From contig OX637289.1 of assembly GCA_951799445.1 (NCBI GenBank), forward strand, positions 8,771,321-8,835,320: a stretch of 64,000 bases of DNA. Reading direction: 5' to 3'. Below the pieces are notes generated by a model. That model saw only the letters and a list, made by a program, of their open reading frames with translations. It was not told the origin of the DNA and did no database searches. The stretch comes from Pseudisothecium myosuroides. Lineage: Eukaryota; Streptophyta; Bryopsida; Hypnales; Lembophyllaceae. This document shows positions 35,795 to 47,332 of the stretch, one piece after another. Every line of letters begins with the position of its first letter. Positions within the stretch are counted from its first letter, which is position 1. Made by a program: the position numbers and the translations under genes.

Positions 35795-36431
35795 TTAAAG
35801 AGCACTTTTCATATGTATTTTCCAATTGTGCATGGCAAATAGTTTATAGACCATTTACAAGTAGAATGCAAACCAAGTTCTATCACATGTGCAATCTATT
35901 ACAAGAATCTCGGGGGGACTATGAGTGTTTTTCACCGTAGTGGCAAAAGACACCCCTAGAAGAGTCCAAAGGGGAGTGTGTACTAACTTTCTAGCCTTCC
36001 AAGCAATGGAGTTTTCCCATAACACTACATATTATTATATTTAGACGCTGTCTTCAAACTCCTAAGCAAACATGAGAAAATACCACAATTGTAACCAATT
36101 CATGGTTCCCTTCACAATTAAATTATTTCATTCCTTCAAACAATTTGATTTGAGTTACAATCCTCTAGAAATGCATAAACATACAATCCATTGCACCATA
36201 TCCATTCACTTCAAATTGCACATACACCCCAAGGACTCTATTTTATGCACCTTGTTATTTTATAAATTGAAGGATAATCTTTCACCTTGGAATTCACTTA
36301 GTGACTAATTCACTTATACATATTTTGATAACCATGTAACATTCAAAGGCAACACACCTAAATCCTAAATAAGTGTGTTCATCAAATGCCCAAAGATCAC
36401 AAAACCTTAAATCGTTGTTGAATCTAGGGGC

Positions 36432-36865
36432 AAGAGACCCCCCCCCCCCGCACTAAAACAGTCTCCCCTTCCTCATCTTCTCTTTGATTTTGTTGAGCCT
36501 TAGTTTCTTAGGAAGCTGACTTGCCAATCTACCTCCTCCAAAAAATTCAGCTCCATTTGAGTTACTGTCCACCTGATCTCGCCCGTCGAAGTTGACTATT
36601 TTGTTCCAAGTTGGCAGCAGACCCCCTCGCACTAAAACGAACGCCTTATCTTCATATCCACTCCGATTTGGTCGAGCTTTGGCTTTTTTAAAAGCTAACT
36701 TGCCAATCTGCCACTTCCAAAAAATTCAGCTCCATTTGAATTATTGTCCGCTTGATCTCGTCCGTCAAAGTTGACTATCTTGTTCCAAGTCGGCAGCAGA
36801 CCCCTCGCACTAAAACGGCCGCCAAATCTTCATCCTTACTCCAAATGAAACAAGACTAGGCTTAT
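36432..36865. repeat. Tandem repeat, unit about 179 bp, 2.4 copies
   Basis: Units align on 'ggcagcagacccc' (36613 and 36792) and on 'cttgccaatctaccncct', 'aattcagctccatttga' and 'tcaaagttgactat'. The first copy begins at the C-run at 36430. The last unit is partial. Confidence 0.8.
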
Positions 36866-37209
36866 TGGAAAGCCAAATCAAATGCGCTCTAGATTACCAA
36901 GTTTTGACTTCAAATTCGTTGTAGTCTTCTTGATCTTGCCCTCCAAAGTTGTTGCTCTAATCTAGGACTCATTTCCTAACTCTAACTTCAACCAACCTCC
37001 TCCCAAGCCATGGAAGTACTTGTGTCAAACCTACTCAACAAATTTTTCTATTCATACTATCCTAGATCTCTCACTAACACTTTTGTTCTTCCATTCCTCC
37101 CAATCATTTTCCACAAGCACTATACACACACAAAAAAAAAGAGAGAGACACCAAAACACAAGAGAGCTTCAAACCCTAGTTTTCCACCCTAAGAGCTAAT
37201 AATTGAAAG

Positions 37210-37384
37210 CACTACAAGAGAAAGGGGTGTTTTAAATAGTGTCCTAGACATCACGTCTTTTAAGTAAGTTTTTAAGTAAAATTTTACTAAAAAGATAGTC
37301 TTTTTAGTAAAATTTTACTTAAAAACTTACTTAAAAGACGTGATGTCTAGGACACTACTTAAAACACCCCTTTCTCTTGTAGTG
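37210..37384. mobile_element. CACTA-type foldback MITE, 175 bp
   Basis: It begins CACTACAAGAGAAAGGGGTG and ends with the inverted copy CACCCCTTTCTCTTGTAGTG. A 3-bp duplication AAG flanks it (37207-37209 and 37385-37387). CACTACAAGAAA-like ends and 3-bp duplications are diagnostic of the CACTA (En/Spm) superfamily. Nearly the whole element is an inverted repeat around 37295. A relative end is at 27076-27105. Confidence 0.92.
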
Positions 37385-39251
37385 AAGATTCATCCATTAA
37401 AATTACATCCCTACTCTAATCTACTGAATTTGCACTAAATTGTGGGAATCGCACTACTTTACTGTAAATCCCACTAGTTTACTGTTTTTCACTATTTTGG
37501 AGTGCCTTTCACAATGTTAGTATTCTAATTGTTGTTCTAACTCTACTAATTAGTTTTGTATTTTTTGTATTTGCGTTTTTAATTTCTAACTCATTTTTCA
37601 TACAATTTTCTTCATGTAGTACTTTATTTCTAATTTCTCTACATCTAACCATTTGTCTATTTAATTAAATTTCCGTATTTTACTTAATGTCTTTTAGTTT
37701 TAAGATTCCTAATTTTCTCTAGAATTCTCACATTGTTTTTGCATAATTGCAATTTCTAAAGTTCATACCTTTGTTATAGAATTTTCATTCCTATCTACTA
37801 GAAAATCTATTATTTTATGATTATAGCTTAAATTCATTCAACCAACACTTCCTAACTCATAATTTCATCTAAATGGCCTACGTTTCTCTAATTCTAAGTT
37901 GTGAGTCCAGGTAATGGCTCACAGGGACACTCCCTTATAGAATTAGTATACACCTGCAATAATGCCCTATTTAAAATAAACAAAAAGGAGGGGCTATTTA
38001 CCTTGTATAATGGATTATAATGCATGATATTTTAAAATAAAGATAAAGGTTTCTGTTTTAGGGCACCCAATTGGTAATTATAATATTTTGGGGGACTCAT
38101 TTTAAATTACCCTATATTACTTATATCCCACTTTTTTCCTTATACCCCATTTCCCCCCCTTTGTACCCCACAGTTCTGAAAGTATACAATACTGTGAGCC
38201 AAGCTGAAGTGACATGAATATAAGCAAAAGAATAAACTGAAGGCAAAGATAGGGCAACAAAAGTATCAATTTAGCTTATGAAAACAAAACAAAACACCAA
38301 GCAAATCTAAAGTTTGTATTGAAGAACACAATGGAGTATGTAAAAATGCATCCTCCACATCTTGACATTGCATACTCACAAAGTCCCTAGAAGTTCTATG
38401 ATGAACTTTTTCAACACTTTCATATATTGTATAGAATCACCTAAAGCCTACAACTTTGTAACATCCCCAAATCGTAAAATGAAGTGACAATGAAGGCGAG
38501 GCAAAATTGAATTTGAAAATTAAATGCGCGCTTCTGTCTTTCCCTCGCATGCTTCACATTGGAATCCTAGATGCAGAAATTGAATGCAGGCGTTGGATGA
38601 TGGACTTGGATACCCTAAAATTCCGGGACGTTGAAGCTTGCCTTGTCATTCATCTACAAATCTTGACAGGAAATGCATTTTTCATCCACTGAGAGTTATT
38701 GGGAGCCGGTAACCAATATAGACTCTACAATTCACCTTCTATACCCCTTTTTCTATGGCATTTTACATGTACCAATTAATTAATTCTTTGATATTATATC
38801 TAATGCTATATTACTTAAAACCAAGTTTTGCAATTTTAAAGCAATGTACAATGAAACCTCTCAAATGCAAATTCCCTATTTGCATAACTAAATGTAGTTT
38901 TATATTTATATACTCCTTGTGTGTATAAAGTCTATTACACAAATCACTAATGGAGCTGATTGTGTCATATATCACTAATTTTTTTAGTTGAACAACCAAT
39001 ATGAACCAATCAAATACAATTATCGTACTTCATGAACATGTTTAATTAATTGTCTTTTGGTACTTGAGCTTCTTTAGGTGCATATAGCTAAAAATTACTT
39101 CCACCATTCCCATGCAGTAAAGGAAGTTTGACTGTATATTACATGTACTTTCTTTACAAATTTTATCCAAAATGAATATATTAGACCCTATTTTTTATTG
39201 CAAGTGGTTCTTATAACTTTCAAAAATGCCCCCCCCCCCCGAGGCAAGAAC
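37385..39251. other. Gene-free AT-rich interval
   Basis: No gene or repeat with defined ends recognised; a short C-run is at 39230-39240, next to the following TTAA element. Confidence 0.4.
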
Positions 39252-39255
39252 TTAA

Positions 39256-40177
39256 CCCCTAAAGGAACAACATGCCTTTCTTGGCAACATAGAAATTTTG
39301 GACAGGTACGTGTGACTAGAGATTTGCATATTTTGGGCTGAAATTTTAATAGAAGGTGGGAACAAGGAATATCTTTCATATGCACCAAATTTCATGACAT
39401 TTGGAAATACAAGTCAAAAGCTATGGCCTAATATGTTGTTTGTTGGTCAACTCGGGTAGTCCGGGCAGATTTGAAAAAATCACTTTTTTCAAAAATAAAA
39501 ATTTGAAATTGTTTATTAGATTTATATGTACGTGGAAAGCTTTGAATCATTCCATTATGATCAATGAGTTTGTTATGAGGATTTTTAGTTTTTGGGCAGT
39601 TATGGGTTGTCAATTCTAAAATAAACTTAGAAGTTGTTTATTTCACTCAATTTTCAATATTTTTCAAAAAAAATAAAATTTTAGGATGTGGATTGTTTAT
39701 TACAACATTGCAACCATTGGGATTGGCATTTTTCAATTCCATAATTAACTTCTTAACAATTTAGTGTTTTAAACCATTCTCTACTTCTTTCTACTTACTA
39801 TTTTTTTTCCTATATGTTGTACAATTCCAAATAATCTGAAAATTTTCAAGCATGTAGCCAACTTGACCTGAAGAATGAATCCAAAGAAGCAAAACCATTT
39901 TGAATTTTTTTTCATAATAATCCAACCTTGTGAAGTGCAGCTGCCCAGTTTTTCGCAAGGCCAAAAAAATGACTTTTGCCACTTCAAACGCTAATATATT
40001 CCAATCTACACGATGGAAATTTCTGAAATTTTTTCCACATATTCTCAAACCAGAGTACTACAAGATCCTATAGTTACATGTGTCCAAAAATGATATTTTT
40101 CAAAAATTTGGTACTTGTACTAGTAATGGCAATTTTGGAGCATTTTTGGTGAGAACATAGTCAAGGAACTTTAGGGG
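39256..40177 (+). mobile_element. TTAA element, CCCCTAAAGG family, copy B
   Basis: This 922-bp element has ends CCCCTAAAGGAAC and GGAACTTTAGGGG, with TTAA on both sides (39252-39255 and 40178-40181). It is the closest relative of copy A (34867-35794). No coding capacity. Confidence 0.9.
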
Positions 40178-40181
40178 TTAA

Positions 40182-42303
40182 CTAGGTATTGCGTTAACGG
40201 ATTTGGTCTTGGCATGGTAGGTTGAAGGGCTCGATCCACTTTTTATTCTTTTCTTTGTGTATTAGACCTATAAAAATGGAAATCAATGCAAGGTATAAGG
40301 TACAATACAATGGTCCTTGCCTAAATTTTTATTTATTTAAAATGCATTAATATTTTTTGAGCAGATGGTATTTTTTGGTATTTGAAATTTATATGTTCTT
40401 ACACAAAAACAAAAGTTTATTAACAACACTACAATAACATTACGAAGGAACTTCAATTTCCATAGACTCAATCTACACAACCACTAGTTTAGAAGAAAGA
40501 AAATGGCAAAGAACAATAGGAGAAGCAACTCTCAAGTGCTAGTAATTTCAACAAGACATCTCAAAACCAATGTGATGAATGCATACTATATTGTGTGCAC
40601 TTTTAATGGCCACAAATTGCAGCTAAGCAATATTACTATTAAACTGTAAAAAAATTCCTATTGGATCACAGTAATATATAAAAATAGGGATTCCAACGCA
40701 ATTTATGATGCATTAATTTGACAACCTAAGAATAAGATATGAATTTTCTAATTGCTGATAATAAGTGTACCATAAATCAACACAAAGTTCTAATGTTTAA
40801 ATCTTGTACATCCCCAAAATTAATGTCTTCATTTTAGGCAAGAATCTAGATGTGATGGTTTCGGTTGATGATTATTTTGTACTTATCTATAGATACAAAT
40901 AGAAAGTTGTATATTAGTGTGAAACTTATAAAACTTTGCATTTGGACTAGGGCTAAGGTCAATTTTGGATCTTGAGGCAATAGAAGTTCTTTCCAAAGGT
41001 CAGGGCCCCTAAAACAACACCTTTTGAGAATAGCTTCAAATGAAAAATATTGAGAGCAAACGAGGCAAAATTTGATCTTAGGATATCCAACCAACCAAAT
41101 TTATTTAGCCAATTCCATCAAGGGTGTTTAGGAAATGTGTTTAAATTTTGAATTCCAAAGAATAACTCAAAGTGCTCAAAATCAAGTTACTAGACCATCG
41201 TTTAAGGGTTGAGTTATGACATTCTTGAAGCACTACCCAATAGACTTTGTCGTTAGACCTCAAAAGAACAAATTCTTAATTGATTCCACAAGGTTTTTGC
41301 ACTTGCGAATACCCTCTGTGTAGGAACACAAAGCATATGATTCCCCAATGTATTGGAGTTTTTTAGGCTTGCCAATTCTTATGATCAATTACAACTCCCA
41401 CATATCTAAGTGCACTTGCAGACGATAACCTCCCCCAAAACTTCCTCCCAAAGAGAAGGGAATAGAGTCAATATTCCTCTCTTCATTTACCTTAAATGCA
41501 ATGGCTCATTAGCCTAAAGAGCACTCACTTATTCAAATTGAACTCAACTTTGCAAAAAGACTCAAAAATTCTTTTTCATACCAATTCAGAGGATGTTCTA
41601 GCCCTGCAACGCCACCAACACCCAAAATTGGCAATGGAGTGACTTTGAAATAGTATTGCATGAGGGCAAAAGTTCATTTTCTAATAAGCGAACTTCTTTT
41701 GAAAGTGTCACCCAAAGTGCAACTAAACTATTCCTATACTTAATTGTGATCCTTTGACTATTTATTTTATAGATTTTGGTTTTATGACAAGTCTATGTGA
41801 TGGTTTCAATAGTTTAGGGAGCTTCAACTTTGAAAATTCATAACAATTACATGCCTCATCTAAAAATCCTACTTCTTCTTTTTTCTGAAAATTCATGATT
41901 TTCAATTGCTATTACTACGCCCCAAAATGATTTTTTTCTTGAAAAACGTGCCTCCAACTATCGCTTATTTTAACGGTTTGGGATGTTTTCACCTTATAAG
42001 GTATCTACACCCAGTTTCAACCCCTTTCTAAAACTAACCCCTATATATTCTTGCCTAAAATGTACTCCCACTATTCATGAGTCTAGGGTCGGTTTTAGAA
42101 ACACCTATTTTCAACACTTTGAATATTCATAGTTTATTCATATGGTGTCCAAAAAATGCACTCTTAGAGAATATAGAATCTTCTTTGGACTACCAACAAG
42201 ACCCCACAAACAGTTTTTCAGTATAATAATGAGAACTATATTGAAATCAACTAAATTGCTTAAACAATCAATTTTAGGTGTAGTTACCTTAGAGGGAAGT
42301 ATT
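40182..42303. other. Gene-free AT-rich interval
   Basis: Open frames are at most 82 codons and none is recognisable. No repeat ends seen. Confidence 0.4.
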
Positions 42304-42307
42304 TTAA

Positions 42308-43418
42308 CCCTTAAAGGGCAAAGGGGTGACCCTCAAAATCATCCTTTCGCATTACCGTGTGAATAATTGGCTTAAAAATTGTTGTAGAAGATCTTCCCTT
42401 TTCACAACAAATTCCGAGGATGAATAGTTGCATTTCTGTCCTACACAGTTTGATTCCCTCTCATCCATCGGCCATAGAATGGCTGCATCAACGTTTAACC
42501 CCTAAAGTTCCAAGGCCTATTTTCTGCCAAAAAACACTCAAAACTGCCATTTCTATAGCAAAGAGTAAAAAAAAGTTTAATTGTTTTTTTTTCACATCTA
42601 ACCGTAGGATCTTACACCTAACTAGTATTAAAAAGTGTGGAAAAAATTTCAGAATTTTTGACCACAGAGATTGCAAGATATTTGCGTTTAAAGTGGAAAA
42701 AACAAGTTTTTCAGCACATTGCAGGACTGGATTTTTTGACTTTGAACATTTTTAACTTAAAATTTTTGCACTACAAAGTTTTGAGCTTTAGATCTTTATA
42801 GTGGAGAATTGAGTTGAGAGTCTAGGAAAAAAAAATTCAAAAAAACTTAATTATCATTCTTCAAAAAATTGTTAAGTAGAAGTAGGTACGAGATACAAGG
42901 AAAATCTAAAATATTTATATATTTTAGATGGAATTAAAATACACTAATCCCAATGGTGAGATTGTTCTAGCAAGTAAATTCAACCATGAGAATTTTTTTT
43001 TTTAAATTGCAAAAATAGCATTCAAAAATGAATCCTACAAGTTATTTTTTTCAAGAAGATGCTCTAACTGCCCGAAAAACAAGAATGTCCATAACTTCCT
43101 CATAACAAAGTCAAATGAAATGAATCAAAGCTTTCCAGATAGACAAAAATATAATCTATGAGGAAAAAAATATTTTAAAAAAAAATTCAAAATTTTGCAA
43201 AATGTTTTTGCTGCCCCCCGTCCCCACGCATTCCAAGAAATGGCATAACTTCTCGCTCGAAGGTCCGATTTCAAATTTTTTTTCCCGCCACGTACCTCTC
43301 TCAATTATTCACATTCACAAAAAGTTTCAAAAAATGAGGAGAAAATTTCAGCCCGTAGGTACCTGCCCCAAGTTCCACTTGTCCCCCGAACGGACAATGG
43401 TCCTTTAGGGGATAAGGG
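42308..43418 (+). mobile_element. Small TTAA-flanked element split by a larger TTAA element
   Basis: The left end CCCTTAAAGGGC follows TTAA (42304-42307). The interior to 42494 matches the element at 2962-3183 ('ggggtgaccct...atcat', 'ggatgaatagttg', 'catccatcgg'). A 913-bp CCCCTAAAGG element then interrupts it. The remaining right end GGG and the outer TTAA are at 43416-43422, so the host element continues after the insertion. Confidence 0.7.
42499..43411 (-). mobile_element. TTAA element, CCCCTAAAGG family, copy C (nested)
   Basis: This 913-bp element has ends CCCCTAAAGTTCC and GTCCTTTAGGGG, flanked by TTAA on the left (42495-42498) and ATAA on the right (43412-43415), one base off. The interior is related to copies D to F, in the opposite orientation to D and E. 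It is inserted close to the right end of the smaller TTAA element 42308-43418. Confidence 0.87.
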
Positions 43419-43429
43419 TTAAGTCCAAG

Positions 43430-43800
43430 TCAGTGGTAAGGTAGGAGGCTCATAAACTGACCATTTAAGGGCTGGTCCGCCTTTTTCATGTTTTTCCTTG
43501 GACGGGTTTATTTTTAGCTCATTTTTCAGACATAGAGAAGTTGATGAGGAATCTAACCCAAGTCGTTTCGTATTTTTCCAAGCATTTTTGAATTACTTAT
43601 GAATTTTCAAACAAGTTGGGTCATAGGTCCCTATTTGTGACCCTCGGGCTTTCATAAATGGTTCACTTGCAATTCTAAATAAAAATGGGGAAAGCAAAGA
43701 GAGTGATTGGCTCTTGCAATTAATAAGTCTTTTTTCCTTGGTTCATTCAATGACTATAGTAGTCCATTTCAGAACCAACTCATGTCCATTTCACAGCCAT
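43430..43800 (+). repeat. Dispersed LTR-like repeat, copy 3
   Basis: Blocks in order: 'ctatttgtgaccctcgggct', 'gattggctcttgcaattaat' and 'cattcaatgactat', shared with 22960-23350 (same strand) and 28163-28480 (opposite strand). Ends not defined. The 146-codon frame starting at 43707 uses a TTG and lies across this repeat, so I do not treat it as a gene. Confidence 0.5.
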
Positions 43801-44577
43801 TTATAGGGTCCATTCTTAATGCCCGAACTGTTCTCGAGCCTTCTACCTTAATAACTTTGGCCCATCTTTTAGGGGCTCGAAATCAGTTACGTTCCCCAGT
43901 GGAGAGACTAGACTGGCTGCTGTTCCTGTTTGTTTTCTGTGAAGAGTTTGAGAGCTTCATGAGTGGGCAATGGGAATTATTATCATACACATTGGACAGA
44001 CAGACGGACGGACCTCCCCTAAAGGTCCCCAAAGGTGCTCGGCTTTTCCACCCACCCACCCACCCGGCCTTCCTTGCAGTAGTAGTAGTAGTACCACCGG
44101 GAGTACCGTCCTCAGCGAGAGCCATTTTTTGTCGCTTAAATTTTTGAATTGCTTGATGGACTAAATTAACATTGAGCGCATGCATGCATGCATGCGTGCC
44201 CACCCATGCATCATCCCAGCTACCAATTTTCAGGCCTGCTTTCGTAGGCAATTCAAAGATGGACCCACCAGGTTGAACGGAAGCTAAGGATGGCCCTCAC
44301 TGCCTCGTCACGTGCCGCTCATGCACCATGGATTGTTAGCTGCTCACCCAACATGATCATGGCCGCCAGAGTTTTGTAGGTAGGAAACAAAACGGGAGTG
44401 TGTCTCTCTCTCTCTCGCTCGCTCTTGGATCAATGGAGACTCCTTTGGGGGTACAATAATAGGCAGCAGCACAGTGGGACCATCGTCGGTCCGGTCGGTG
44501 GGTTTGCCTCAAATCCTTCAAAGCTGCTGGGCATATATACCTGTGAACCCTTCAACGTACACTGGAATGCCGGACTA
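43801..44577. other. Gene-free, GC-richer interval with microsatellites
   Basis: Contains a (GCAT)n tract at 44178-44195 and short CCCA and AGT runs. No recognised gene; could include untranslated or regulatory sequence. Confidence 0.35.
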
Positions 44578-45065
44578 GTCACCATGGAAATCATCCTTTG
44601 GGGGTACTGTATGAATCATTTGCTTTAAAAACACACTCAAGAAGCAGTCATTGCGGAGGTCAAACTACTATGTAAGACCCTCCCCTTTGCACACAAAATT
44701 CCAAAGAATGATGAACATTTGCTCTTATGTTTTATTAATAGAAGAATTCTTTGTCATCCACTGAACACCTAGTGTCTGCAGTGATATTATAAGGTTAACT
44801 CTAGAATGTTGGGGGTTGGTCACTACGGAAATCATCCTTTTAGGTATTGTGTGAATTATTTGCTTAAAAAAACACTCAAGAGCACTCGTTAGAGGTCAAA
44901 CTACCATGTAAAACCCTCCTTTTTGCATGCTAAATTCCAACGATGAGCACTTGCACTTATGTTTTATATAGAAGGATTTTCTATCATTCATTAGACATCT
45001 AGTGTCTGCACTGATGTTACAAGTTAACTCCAGAACTTCAAGTTGGTCACTGTGGAAATCATCCT
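44578..45065. repeat. Tandem array related to the small TTAA element, about 230-bp unit
   Basis: The block 'gtcac...ggaaatcatcct' occurs at 44578, 44819 and 45046 (spacings 241 and 227 bp), each followed in the first two units by 'aacactcaag', 'aggtcaaactac' and a 'ggttaa' or 'agttaa'. The unit shares its body with the element at 2962-3183 and the window start. Confidence 0.7.
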
Positions 45066-45093
45066 TGTTGGTACCGATAGTATAAATAAATAA

Positions 45094-46946
45094 CCCCTAA
45101 AGGACCGGCATGCATTTTTTGGCCGTATAGAAATTTTGGGCAGGTCCGTGTGATTAGAGATTTTCATATTTTAAGCTGAAATTTTAATAGAAGGTGGGCG
45201 CGAGGAATATCTTTCATATGCACTAAATTTCAGGACATTTGGAAATAGGAGTCAAAAGTTATGGCCAAATATGTTACTTTTTTTCGTAACTGGGCAGTTC
45301 GGGCAGCAAGAAAAATTTGGCAAAAATTTAATTTTTTTTTGTAAATATTTTTTTTCTTGTAGATTATATTTTTGTCTATCTGGAAAGCTTTGATTCATTT
45401 CATTTGGATTTGTTACGAAAAAGTTATGGACATTCTTGTTTTTCGGGCAGCTAGAGCATCTTCTTGAAAAAATAACTTGTAGGATTCATTTTTGAATGCT
45501 ATTTTTGCAATTTTTCAAAAAAAATAAATTCTCATGGTTTAGTTTACTTGCTAGAACAATCTCACCATTGGGATTAGTGTATTTTAATTCCATCTAAAAT
45601 ATATTAATGTTTTAGACTTTCCTTCTATCTCGTACCTACTTCTACTTAATAAATTTTTTAGGAATGATAATTAAGTTTTTTTTAATATTCTTTTTTTCCC
45701 TAGACTCTCAACTCAATTCTCCACTATAAAGATTTGAAGCACAAAACTCTGTAGTGCAAAAATTTTAAGTGAAAACTGTTTAACCCCTAAAGGACCGGCA
45801 TGCCTTTTTTGGCAGTATAGAAATTTTGGGCAGGTACGTGTGACCAGAGATTTTAATATTTTAAGCTGAAATTTTAATAGAAGGTGGGCGTGAGGAATAT
45901 CTTTCATATGCACTAAATTTCAAGACATTTGGAAATAGGAGTCAAAAGTTATGGCCAAATATGTTACTTTTTTTCGTAACTGGGCAGTCTGGGCAGCAAA
46001 CAAAATTTGGCAAAAATTTGATTTTTTTTTTTAATATTTTTTTTTATCATAGATTATATTTTTGTCTATCTAAAAAGCTTTGATTCATTTCATTTGGGTT
46101 TGTTATGAGAAAGTTATGGACATTCTTGTTTTTCGGGCAATTAGAGCATCTTCTTGAAAAAAATAACTTGTAGGAATCATTTCTAAATGCTATTTTTGCA
46201 ATTTTTCAAAAAAAAAAATTCTCATGGTTTAGTTTACTTGCTAGAACAATCTCACCATTGGGATTAGTGTATTTTAATTCCATCTAAATATATCAATATT
46301 GTAAATTTTCCTTCTATCTCATACCTACTTCTAGTGAATAATTTTTTTAGGAATGATAATTAAGTTTTTTTGAATATATATTTTTTTCCTAGACTCTCAA
46401 CTCAATTCTCCACTATAAACATCTGAAGCTCCAAACTCTGTAGTGCAAAATTTTTAAGTTAAAAATGTTCAAAGTCAAAAAATCTAGTCCCGCAATGTGC
46501 TGAAATACTTGTTTTTTCCACTTTAAACGCAGATATCTTGCAATTTGAGCAGTCAAAAATTCTGAAATTTTTTCCACACATTCTCATACTAGGGTTAGAT
46601 GTGCAAAAAAAACATTTTTCAAACATTTTTACTCCTTGCTATAGAAATGGCAGTTTTGAGTGTTTTTTGGCAGAAAAATGGCCTTGGGCCTTTAGGGGTT
46701 AAAGTCAAAAAATCTAGTCCCGCAATGTGCTGAAATACTTGTTTTTTCCACTTTAAACGCAGATATCTTGCAATCTGAGTGGTCAAAAATTCTGAAATTT
46801 TTTCCACACATTCTCATACTAGTTAGGTGTAAGATCCTACGGTTAGATGTGAACAAAAAACATTTTTCATTTTTTTTTACTCCTTGCTATAGAAATGGCA
46901 GTTTTGATGGTTTTTTGGCAGAAAAAAAGCCTTGGGCCTTTAGGGG
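45094..46946 (+). mobile_element. TTAA-type element, CCCCTAAAGG family, copy D (outer, split)
   Basis: Ends CCCCTAAAGGACC and GGCCTTTAGGGG are flanked by ATAA on both sides (45090-45093 and 46947-46950), a clean 4-bp duplication. Another family member (45784-46698) is inserted within it. Removing the insert and one TTAA gives about 934 bp, the family length. The sequence around the insertion site, '...ctgtttaaagtcaaaaaatc', matches the uninterrupted counterpart inside the inner copy. Confidence 0.9.
45784..46698 (+). mobile_element. TTAA element, CCCCTAAAGG family, copy E (inner, nested in D)
   Basis: This 915-bp element starts CCCCTAAAGGACCGGCATGC and ends GGGCCTTTAGGGG, with TTAA on both sides (45780-45783 and 46699-46702). 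It is very similar to copy D, into which it inserted in the same orientation. No coding capacity. Confidence 0.92.
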
Positions 46947-47130
46947 ATAAATAAATTCTAAAATAATTAAAAAATTTATTTGCCCTTTCTACACCAGTGG
47001 TCCAGCTGTAGCTTCCTTCTTGACGCCCCATTCTTTCTCTAATGTAAATGCAAGAAGCTTGATAGTGGTCATTAGAACTAAACACTAACTCATAAATATA
47101 ATTACCTCTGCAGCTTTCTAGACTGTTATT

Positions 47131-47332
47131 GTACAGTACAATACCCTCCAACAAAGGTTGACAGGTGCAATTTGGACCATTCAGTTCTTCTGGCATAGTG
47201 AAATTGAGGGGAATTGCTTAAGACACAAATGTTGATTGAGGAAACAAAAAATTTCAACTCTGTTTTACATTATGCAAAGAAAATAGAATGGTCCAAATTG
47301 CACTTGTCGACCTTTGTTGAAGTGTACTGTAC
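47131..47332. repeat. Inverted repeat with 52/47-nt arms and 103-nt loop
   Basis: The left arm 47131-47182 ends 'gcaatttggaccattc'; the right arm 47286-47332 begins 'gaatggtccaaattgcac'. The arms pair with three mismatches and one 5-base gap. The left arm lies within a minus-strand frame (from 47196) that has the look of a coding piece but no recognised domain. Confidence 0.75.

Noticed and set aside
36430..36441. C-runs at 36430 and 39230 as G-quadruplex sites
   Set aside because: Single homopolymer runs without four spaced G-tracts; probably slippage-prone low complexity.
43707..44147. A 146-codon frame on the plus strand
   Set aside because: It begins at TTG within a dispersed repeat and runs through microsatellite-like CCCA and AGT runs; it does not look coding.
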